A DNA stretch of 64,000 nt from Candidatus Peregrinibacteria bacterium (GTDB lineage: Bacteria; Patescibacteriota; Gracilibacteria; UBA1369; PNNO01), in assembly GCA_016928915.1 (NCBI GenBank), contig JAFGJT010000012.1, forward strand, positions 44,029 through 108,028, given 5' to 3'. The notes beneath the pieces are model-generated. The model made no database searches. It saw only the letters and a program-made list of their open reading frames with translations, and was not told the DNA's origin. This document shows, in pieces, positions 9,363 to 15,976 of this stretch (within the stretch, counting starts at the first letter, position 1; every line of letters starts with the position of its first letter). The position numbers and the translations under genes are program-made.

Positions 9363-10493
9363 TTAGAACCTGGCCTTGAGCCCAAAAACCAGGGCATGTG
9401 TCCAGACGTTGGTCTCCTTATGTTCGTATGGAATACCTCCGGGGTTCTGAACCATGCGGTTCAGGCTAACCGAAAGGAGGTACGAAAAGTCGAGCCCGAT
9501 CGGCGAGCTGGGATGGAACCAGAACGTGCCGCCGAGGCGGACGAACCAAATTCCTCCCGCATCGGTGCCGCCCTCAATCTGCCGTACCCACCCCTCGTCC
9601 GTCTGAAACGGGATGGAATCCGGCATAATCAGAACGCGGCCGCCGAAGCCGGTTTGGAGGTACAGGCTGGCCCAGTTCCACAAATCAACACGCGGCTCAA
9701 TGTAGGCCGCCGCGTCGATCTGGAGGGCGCTCTCGTCCTCGTTGACGATCTGGCTCTCCGGGCCGCGAAACTCCAACTGGTAGGCCACTAGATTGGCCTG
9801 AATCCCCAGCCCCAGTCTGAAGAACCGTCCCGGCCTCCAGAGGTCACCCGTCAGGGAGATCAAAACTCCCCCACCGGGCTTGCCTGCAGTCTCGGGAGCC
9901 CAAAGACCCCCAATACCAAGGCTCAACTTGCCCCAGGTCTTGTAACCCGAGGACTTGGCCGCCTTCCGGGCTTCGTCCGCGGATTTCTCCGCGTTACCGG
10001 CCCTTCGTGCAGCCTCTTCGGCCTTCTCACGAGCCCGGGCCGCATCCTCGTCCACGTCTTCCACGGTCCTTCCGAGGACCATGTTGACGCGGAAAGTCGC
10101 ATTGATCGTAGGAAGCGTGATATCCGCCTCCACACGATCGCCCGCAACCGCACCTACACGCCGCAACAAGATCCTCCAACCATTGTAGTGGTCGGAAAGC
10201 TTGTCACCCTCCTTCTCCATGGTGACGGTCATTCCACTCACGCTCGGGATGTCCGGCCTCCCGCACTCGGCGGAAAGCCAGAGGTCCGTGACGCGGTGCC
10301 TCGAGGTCACGGTGAAGTGCACCTTGCCGTCCACGGGCGCGGTGCCTGTGATACGGCCGTGGGTTCCGTCCCACACCATGCACTTGCCGATGATCGACCT
10401 CCTGTTGCTGTTCCCCTGCGCCCGGGCGTTGCCACCCAGGCCAATGACCACGATGGCGCAAAGCGCGCCGAGAAACAACTTCATCCGTTCCAT
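9363..10493 (-). CDS. Exported protein with coiled coil and beta-barrel-like C-terminus
   Basis: Predicted exported protein of 376 aa. The start at 10493 follows AAGGAG with good spacing and gives the signal peptide MERMKLFLGALCAIVVIGLG ending NARAQG. An earlier ATG at 10601, also behind GGAG, would add 36 non-signal residues. Residues from about 20 to 140 form a beta-rich domain with two Cys, residues from about 145 to 180 an Ala/Glu/Lys/Arg coiled coil, and the rest has alternating hydrophobic strands ending in the aromatic FGLKARF typical of outer-membrane barrels. An outer-membrane barrel does not fit a single-membrane CPR cell. GC-rich and Shine-Dalgarno-led like its two neighbours. Confidence 0.65.
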   Translation of the reverse strand: MERMKLFLGALCAIVVIGLGGNARAQGNSNRRSIIGKCMVWDGTHGRITGTAPVDGKVHFTVTSRHRVTDLWLSAECGRPDIPSVSGMTVTMEKEGDKLSDHYNGWRILLRRVGAVAGDRVEADITLPTINATFRVNMVLGRTVEDVDEDAARAREKAEEAARRAGNAEKSADEARKAAKSSGYKTWGKLSLGIGGLWAPETAGKPGGGVLISLTGDLWRPGRFFRLGLGIQANLVAYQLEFRGPESQIVNEDESALQIDAAAYIEPRVDLWNWASLYLQTGFGGRVLIMPDSIPFQTDEGWVRQIEGGTDAGGIWFVRLGGTFWFHPSSPIGLDFSYLLSVSLNRMVQNPGGIPYEHKETNVWTHALVFGLKARF

Positions 10494-10958
10494 TTTCTCA
10501 TCTCCTTGCCCCAGCGGGGCTTGTTTTGCCCCCGCAAGGGGCGCTACGTTGTGGTTGAACGAACTTTTGCCTCTTTCGCATCTAAACTGCCTTTTTTTCA
10601 TTTTCTCCTTTCTTCGGCAATTATCCAATGCTACTTAAGGCCTTTCAAATCACAAAACTTGTGTTTTTTATATTTAACCGGGACTAAAAATCCCGGATTT
10701 TTTTCTTATTTTCCCTCCGTAATTTCAAATAACTCAATCTGCTTTGCCAATGACCTCCTAAACTTGTATTGCATATATAACACTAAAGTTATCGGGATTA
10801 CCCGACAACCTTAGCTTTCTCGTTTTTCTGCAATCACAAGCCATAAGCGAGATCATAACAAAACAATTGGCGAAAATATTAACAGATTTCACAGTTCCTG
10901 TCAAGCAAGAAAAGCCCATAAAATCTGCAAATAATGAAAGCTATTTATACCGCTTGCA
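10494..10958. other. Gene-free region at the right border of the GC-rich block
   Basis: From 10494 to about 10610 the sequence is the GC-rich leader of the barrel gene, including a second ribosome site before ATG 10601. From about 10640 it is AT-rich with no gene seen. A stem of CCGGGA with TCCCGG followed by A and seven T (10678-10703) looks like a + strand intrinsic terminator, although no + strand gene precedes it. Confidence 0.55.
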
Positions 10959-12119
10959 TTACAAAAAAAACTTATTCCACTTTTGGGCTAAAATGTATGA
11001 TTTTTCCTTGAGTTTTAAATTCAGGGAGCAATATTCCTGAATTATCTGATCAACAAGGGGAAATATTTCATTTTTATCGAATGATTTAATTATATAATTT
11101 TCTAAACCAGCCATTTTTAAAAAATTTTGGATTTTTTCAGAGTATGAAATTGCAATAAACGGACATCCCGCGAGAATTGAAAAAAGGATTGAGTGAAGTC
11201 TCATGCCAAAAGTGAATTTTGCATGTGAAATTATATCTAAAATTTCATAGATATTTTCATTATATTTTAACATTTTGATTTTCCCCTCTAACCCTTTTTG
11301 TGCAATAAATTTATTCAAAACTGACCAGTCATTATCCTTGATAAGCTGAAATGGAATAAAGACTGGTAACAATTGGTATTTTATACGAATTTCATCAACA
11401 GTCTGTATAAATTTTGTATACAATTTTTCTTGATTTTCAATCCAGGGACGAATTGAACAAATAAAGTATCCGCAACAACCCAATTGTTCTACTTTTTTAT
11501 TCAACCTGTCGTATCCTGATTTTTGAATGAATTTTCTATCAAAATTTAATTTGAAAACCGGATCACAGGTAACAATTATTTCTTTGTTGATTTTTAATTT
11601 TTCTAATAAATTTTTTGATTCCTCGTCCCTTAAATTAATATAAAAAGCTTTTGAAAATACTCTTTTTACTATCCATCTGCCGATTTTTGTTTTTATAGGA
11701 CCTACACTCTGCCCCAGCATATACACCGGTTTTTTGTATTTATATGCAAAATAAGCCTGCAAACCCCATAATAATACTGCAAACAGCCTCTCGTCCGTAA
11801 ACAAACCGCCGCCACCCAGAATAAATTTGTCACATGTTTTGATTTGCTTTAAAGTATGCCATAATTCGCCCTTAAATATACCGCGTAAAAACGATCTTAT
11901 TCCCAGCGGAACAAGATAAAATGTCTTAACCTTGGCTTGGGGAATAAATTTATTATAAAATTCCCGGGATCTTGCTTTATCATAACTTAAAACAACTATT
12001 TCAGCCTCCGGGTACTTTTTATACAGCGATTCTATAATGGAAAGACCTATGGCTTCATCCCCTAGGTTTGTCGACCCATAGTGACCGCAGAGTACGAATT
12101 TTTGTTTATCGTGAGCCAT
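10959..12119 (-). CDS. csaB: Polysaccharide pyruvyl transferase family protein
   Basis: CsaB-type transferase of 386 aa. The family adds a pyruvyl ketal from phosphoenolpyruvate to cell-wall polysaccharide, which in other bacteria anchors S-layer proteins with SLH domains. Seen: N-terminal LCGHYGSTNLGDEAIGLSII (the GxxGxxNxGDE signature), FILGGGGLFTDE, YMLGQSVGPI, INLRDEES and FGMRLHSILFSI. All are family hallmarks in the right order. The ATG overlaps the end of rnhB by 14 nt, so the two are co-transcribed. No SLH-domain protein is seen in the window, so the S-layer link is inference. Confidence 0.8.
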   Translation of the reverse strand: MAHDKQKFVLCGHYGSTNLGDEAIGLSIIESLYKKYPEAEIVVLSYDKARSREFYNKFIPQAKVKTFYLVPLGIRSFLRGIFKGELWHTLKQIKTCDKFILGGGGLFTDERLFAVLLWGLQAYFAYKYKKPVYMLGQSVGPIKTKIGRWIVKRVFSKAFYINLRDEESKNLLEKLKINKEIIVTCDPVFKLNFDRKFIQKSGYDRLNKKVEQLGCCGYFICSIRPWIENQEKLYTKFIQTVDEIRIKYQLLPVFIPFQLIKDNDWSVLNKFIAQKGLEGKIKMLKYNENIYEILDIISHAKFTFGMRLHSILFSILAGCPFIAISYSEKIQNFLKMAGLENYIIKSFDKNEIFPLVDQIIQEYCSLNLKLKEKSYILAQKWNKFFL

Positions 12120-12717
12120 TTATTAATTCTTTTATAGGCCTGAAACTTTGTCTATGCAATGGACACAAACCATATTTCTTAAGTCTGTCCATATGCAGGA
12201 CAGTTCCGTATCCTTTATGCATTTTAAACCCGAATTCAGGATACATTAAATCATAGCTTTGCATCAATGTATCTCTAACAACTTTTGCAACAATCGATGC
12301 GGCGGCAATACATCTTACCCTGGAATCTCCGAACTTAATTGTTTTATAGGGAATAAAAAAATTGTGCTTTCCTATGCCGTCAATCAATAAATAATCCGGC
12401 AAAATCCGTAAATTATCAACCGCACGTTTAAATGCAAGTTTGTTGGCATATGCAAGCCCTTTTTCGTCAATTTCAGTATTTGATGCCATCCCTATCCCGC
12501 AGATCCCCTTTTTAATAATTTCGGGAAAAACACCCTCTCTCTGAACGGATGTTAATTGTTTTGAATCGTTTAATGCGGGAATTCTTGTGTTTAAAGGCAA
12601 AATAACCGCAGCCGCAACAACCGGACCGGCCCACGGCCCCCTTCCTGCTTCATCAAGCCCGGCAACATTTAAAAAGCCCTCCTTTTTGAGTTTGATTTCT
12701 AAAGGATGGGCTTTCAT
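12106..12717 (-). CDS. rnhB: Ribonuclease HII
   Basis: Cleaves the RNA strand of RNA-DNA hybrids and single ribonucleotides in DNA. The protein has 203 aa. The N-terminal GLDEAGRGPWAGPVVAAAV carries the first catalytic Asp-Glu pair. LLIDGIG gives the next Asp and RCIAAASIVAKVVRD precedes the last acidic residue, as in the family. It sits between rplS upstream and csaB downstream. The rplS-rnhB order is common in bacteria. There is no Shine-Dalgarno; the start is preceded by TTTATACTT. Confidence 0.92.
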   Translation of the reverse strand: MKAHPLEIKLKKEGFLNVAGLDEAGRGPWAGPVVAAAVILPLNTRIPALNDSKQLTSVQREGVFPEIIKKGICGIGMASNTEIDEKGLAYANKLAFKRAVDNLRILPDYLLIDGIGKHNFFIPYKTIKFGDSRVRCIAAASIVAKVVRDTLMQSYDLMYPEFGFKMHKGYGTVLHMDRLKKYGLCPLHRQSFRPIKELINGSR

Positions 12718-12726
12718 AAGTATAAA

Positions 12727-13254
12727 TTACGCTTTTGCCTCATTGGCCGGAGCTTCGGCTGCAGGAGCGGCGGTCTCAGGTGCAGGTGCGGTTGTTTCTT
12801 CAGCAGCTGCAGGAACGGAAGCAGCTGTCTCGGCCGGGGCAACTTCCGGGGCAACAGGAGCTTCTTCCATCACAGGTTCCTGTACTGCTGCTTCTTTTTC
12901 TTCTGTTAAATGTTTTTCGCGCAGTCTAGCTGATTTACCTGATCTCTTTCTCATAAAATAAAGTTTTGATCTTCGAACGCTTGATTCTTTTTTTACCTGA
13001 ATTTTGGCGATATTAGGTGAATAAAGCGGAAAAACCTTTTCAACGCCGATGCCCTCAACAACCTTGCGCACTGTAAAAGTTTTACTTGGGCCGTTTCCTG
13101 CTCCAATGGCGATAACAAGCCCCTCAAACACCTGTATTCTTTCCTTTTCGCCTTCTTTAATTTTCTGGTGAACCCTTATAGTTACTCCGGGCTTTAAATC
13201 AGGCATTTTTTTTATAAATTTTTTTCCGACATTTTGTATAAGCTGCATATTCAT
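12727..13254 (-). CDS. rplS: 50S ribosomal protein L19 with acidic tail
   Basis: L19 sits at the 30S-50S interface. The first 115 or so residues are ordinary L19 (LKPGVTIRVHQKIKEGEKER, then IAIGAGNGPSKTFTVRKV and GVEKVFPLYSPNI). The protein then continues for about 60 residues of Ala/Glu/Pro/Thr low-complexity sequence with no Lys or Arg until the last residues, giving 175 aa instead of the usual 115 or so. The frame is intact throughout. The tail is acidic and probably disordered. No Shine-Dalgarno; an alternative start two codons in (MQLIQ) is possible. Confidence 0.92.
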   Translation of the reverse strand: MNMQLIQNVGKKFIKKMPDLKPGVTIRVHQKIKEGEKERIQVFEGLVIAIGAGNGPSKTFTVRKVVEGIGVEKVFPLYSPNIAKIQVKKESSVRRSKLYFMRKRSGKSARLREKHLTEEKEAAVQEPVMEEAPVAPEVAPAETAASVPAAAEETTAPAPETAAPAAEAPANEAKA

Positions 13255-13316
13255 AATATATTTTTTTAAACAAGTTTAAATAAGCGAAAGGATTATACAA
13301 ACTCATCCGCGTAAAA

Positions 13317-13889
13317 TCAAGTAAAATGCTTTTCGAGCTTGTTAACCGCGATTATGTTGTCAGGATCGGTTAAAATCGAGCCTATAAACTGATCTTTGCA
13401 CTTAATCCTGTATAAAAAGTCGTCTTTTGTGAGGATGCTAAAGCGAACAGGTCTTTCACTGGCTATTTCGGCGTTAAGAAATTCCTGAAGTTTAACTTTG
13501 TCTATATTGCCGACAACCAGCAAATCAACCGGGGAATCTTTATCAACGAATATGCCAAGAAGAGCCATAAAATCAATATCTCCAAGTTTTTCGATGTTTT
13601 TTACAAGATCGTCTCTGCCGCTCATTGCTTTAACTATGATATTTTTAAGTTCGTTAAACACCACAAAAGATTTGTTTACTATATAGTACTTCTTTCGGTT
13701 TTTTGTTTTACTTTTTAAAAGTCCGAGTTTCTTTAAATTATCAAGTTCCCTTCTGACGGAATTAATCTGTTCATCTAGTTTACGTGTAAGTTCCCTGATG
13801 AAATATTCTTCATCAGGATTTAAAAGGAATATAGTTAATAATTTTATACGGGTGTTCGAAGTGAACAGCCTTTTAAGCAGATTTTCCAT
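13317..13889 (-). CDS. Winged-helix regulator with nucleotidyltransferase-like domain
   Basis: The 190-aa protein starts with a winged-helix DNA-binding domain (residues 1-75; IRELTRKLDEQINSVRRELD is the helix-turn-helix with recognition helix, KKYYIVNKS the wing). The second half resembles the minimal nucleotidyltransferase fold that often accompanies such HTH domains, but the catalytic GSxxxGxxxxxSDxD motif is not intact; only DSPVDLLVVGNID aligns. It is therefore more likely a DNA-binding regulator than an enzyme. A perfect 7-bp palindrome lies 22-42 bp upstream of the start and may be its own operator. Confidence 0.65.
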   Translation of the reverse strand: MENLLKRLFTSNTRIKLLTIFLLNPDEEYFIRELTRKLDEQINSVRRELDNLKKLGLLKSKTKNRKKYYIVNKSFVVFNELKNIIVKAMSGRDDLVKNIEKLGDIDFMALLGIFVDKDSPVDLLVVGNIDKVKLQEFLNAEIASERPVRFSILTKDDFLYRIKCKDQFIGSILTDPDNIIAVNKLEKHFT

Positions 13890-13910
13890 ACCTAATTTGA
13901 AACCCTAGAA

Positions 13911-13931
13911 TTGTATACATTATTTATACAA
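13911..13931. promoter_or_regulatory. Palindromic operator candidate
   Basis: TTGTATA at 13911-13917 and TATACAA at 13925-13931 are a perfect inverted repeat with a 7-nt centre. It lies just upstream of the HTH regulator gene, where its promoter should be. The size fits a dimeric winged-helix protein, so autoregulation is plausible. Confidence 0.45.
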
Positions 13932-14316
13932 AATCCACAGATATGTACAAGTTTTTTTATCAAAAAGAAATAGCTTGATTTTATAAATATTGTATAATTA
14001 AATATATTTACTTGGAATATTTCACCAACCATGTTTTATGTTTAATTTAAAACAAATTCCCTCTTTGCCGCACAATTTTTTTATACATTAAATTATGTTT
14101 CAAAAACGTGTTTAGTCAACCCACTCTGTTAATTCACGCCTGAATAAAAAAATTATTCATATATAGTAATTGAACAAAATATTCTAAAAATATGAATATA
14201 CTAATAAATATGGATATATATGTCCTTATTAAGTTAGTGTACACAAAATTTAACTAAATATTCATTCCCGATTAAATGAATAATCAATAAATAATAAGAA
14301 GTGATTAAACACTCAC
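13932..14316. other. AT-rich gene-free region
   Basis: About 385 bp with no gene, RNA gene or clear terminator that I can see. It is very AT-rich and carries short imperfect palindromes such as GGATATATATGTCC near 14212. It separates the LapA-like gene (ending at 14317) from the HTH gene promoter. Confidence 0.5.
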
Positions 14317-14568
14317 CTATGAAAAATCACTCTCATCTTCCTCCTTGGACATTAAACTCATAAACAGACCGGTTAACATAACTCCGGTAAATATTCCAAG
14401 AAGAGCGATTACGAAAATTAGAATTGTTGGAGGAGTGGATGCGTCAACACCAAAAAAGAAGTATGTAATAAAATTACACTGCGCCCCGATATTCTGAAAA
14501 GCAACTATTAAAATAATAACAACAAGTACTATTGAACCCGTTAAAAAGAAGTTTTTTAGGTTTTTCAT
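14317..14568 (-). CDS. Small LapA-like (DUF1049) membrane protein
   Basis: An 83-aa protein with two membrane helices (about residues 8-27 and 44-70) linked by a short loop, and an acidic cytosolic tail (SKEEDESDFS). The pattern VVIILIVAFQN, then FFFGV, then a second helix with LLGIFTGVML matches the LapA/DUF1049 family. In Gram-negatives the family is linked to lipopolysaccharide assembly; here it cannot have that job if the cell lacks an outer membrane. It lies 47 bp downstream of tig on the same strand. Confidence 0.6.
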   Translation of the reverse strand: MKNLKNFFLTGSIVLVVIILIVAFQNIGAQCNFITYFFFGVDASTPPTILIFVIALLGIFTGVMLTGLFMSLMSKEEDESDFS

Positions 14569-14615
14569 ATTATGTATTTATTGCAAAACTCTATATATTA
14601 TAGCACGATATATGT

Positions 14616-15863
14616 TTATTTTTCAATAAAACGTTCATATAATTTTGAAAGACGAATTGAATTTGCCGCTTTAGCGCGAATCCCATGATCTTCTTTTGAC
14701 TTGCCGTCCATACCGAGTTTGTTAATTTCTTCATTAATTTCCTCTTCTTTAGCTTCAATTTTTTCTTTTTCCATAATTTCATTAAGCCCGAACCTTAAAG
14801 TTAATCTTTTTTCGGCTTCTTTGCGAAGTTCCTTTCTGATCTCTTCTTCAGTCTTTTTCATGTGAGCAAGATAATCTTCAAACTTTAGCCCGTGGTGCGA
14901 CATGTCATGCTTCATTTCGTGCAGAATATATTCAACCTCCTCATCAACAAGAATGTCCGAAAAATCAACCTTAATAAGTGACAAAAATTTTTCAAACAGC
15001 TCGTTTTCCTGCCTTTTTTTCTCCTGCATTTGCCTGTACTGGGAAAGATCCTTTGAAACGGTATCCCTAAAATCAGCGACTTTTTTGCCCTCTCCGAGAT
15101 ATTTGCTTACAAATTCATCATCAATATCGGGATATGATGGACGCAAAATTTTATTTACCTTAACATTAAATTTAACCTTTTTATTCTGAAAATTCGTTTT
15201 ATGATAGTCTTTTGGGAAAGTAAGCGTGAACTCTTTAATTTCACCCGGTTTTAAACCTATAAGATTGTCCTCAAAACCCGGAACCATCATCTGCTCGCCG
15301 ATAATCAGTGGATGATTAAGGCTTTTTGTACCCTCAAGCGAAGCCCCGCCCTCATCAAATCCTTCAAAATCAATCTCAACCTTATCTCCTTTTTCAGAGA
15401 GATTTTCCGTGGATTTCCATGCAACCATTTCTTTCTGAAAGTTTTTAACAGCATCATCAATGTCTTTTTCCTCAACTTTTACTTGTTTTGGCTTAATTTT
15501 AACCTTTTCATAGCCCGCAATCTTAATTTCGGGATATAGGGCAAGAACCGCCTTAAATTTTAAAGGTTCAAGAGAAACAACTTCAACCTTCGGACGCGCC
15601 ACAACCTGCAAATTTTCTTTTTTTATCGCATCCGTAAGAACGCGCGGAATCGCCGAATCAAGGGCGTGATTCATAACAAGCTCTTTGCCCACATGCTGCA
15701 GCAAAACATCGTAGGGCACTTTGCCGGGCCTAAAACCCGGAATCTTAACCTCTTTTGAAATCTCCTCAGCGGCTTGCTCAAGATCTTTTTTAAAATCGTT
15801 CTCAGTCAGTGTCGCGTTAATTTCCGCTTCGGATTTGGGTAGTTTTTTTATATCGAGTTCCAT
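14616..15863 (-). CDS. tig: Trigger factor (ribosome-associated chaperone)
   Basis: Binds the ribosome near L23 and shields nascent chains. The 415-aa protein has the usual three parts. The N-terminal ribosome-binding domain includes PGFRPGKVPYDVL, a variant of the GFRxGKxP signature. A central FKBP-like PPIase domain spans about residues 150-240 (KGDKVEIDFEGF, then IGEQMMVPGFEDNLIGLKPGE). A helical C-terminal cradle rich in Glu/Lys follows. No Shine-Dalgarno is present. It is divergent from the 989-aa gene across a short promoter-bearing gap. Confidence 0.93.
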   Translation of the reverse strand: MELDIKKLPKSEAEINATLTENDFKKDLEQAAEEISKEVKIPGFRPGKVPYDVLLQHVGKELVMNHALDSAIPRVLTDAIKKENLQVVARPKVEVVSLEPLKFKAVLALYPEIKIAGYEKVKIKPKQVKVEEKDIDDAVKNFQKEMVAWKSTENLSEKGDKVEIDFEGFDEGGASLEGTKSLNHPLIIGEQMMVPGFEDNLIGLKPGEIKEFTLTFPKDYHKTNFQNKKVKFNVKVNKILRPSYPDIDDEFVSKYLGEGKKVADFRDTVSKDLSQYRQMQEKKRQENELFEKFLSLIKVDFSDILVDEEVEYILHEMKHDMSHHGLKFEDYLAHMKKTEEEIRKELRKEAEKRLTLRFGLNEIMEKEKIEAKEEEINEEINKLGMDGKSKEDHGIRAKAANSIRLSKLYERFIEK

Positions 15864-15922
15864 AAAAATTTGATTAATTTTGCCTGAAGATACTACATGC
15901 TATGGAAAAGTGTGTCAAAAGT

Positions 15923-15951
15923 TTGCAAAAACCGCTATTTTTTGATAAAAT
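15923..15951 (+). promoter_or_regulatory. Sigma70-type promoter for the 16-26 kb block
   Basis: TTGCAA (15923-15928), a 17-bp spacer and TAAAAT (15946-15951) predict transcription starting near 15958, giving a leader of about 19 nt before the ATG at 15977. No ribosome site lies in that leader. Confidence 0.55.
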
Positions 15952-15976
15952 ATATAGATTTATATTGAAAAAATAA

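Noticed and set aside
10678..10705. Terminator for csaB
   Set aside because: The hairpin has its T run on the + strand; on the csaB strand the stem is followed by TTAAATAT, a poor tail.
10188..10814. Long + strand frame across the barrel gene leader
   Set aside because: It opposes a well-supported - strand gene and runs into AT-rich spacer; no motif or start signal.
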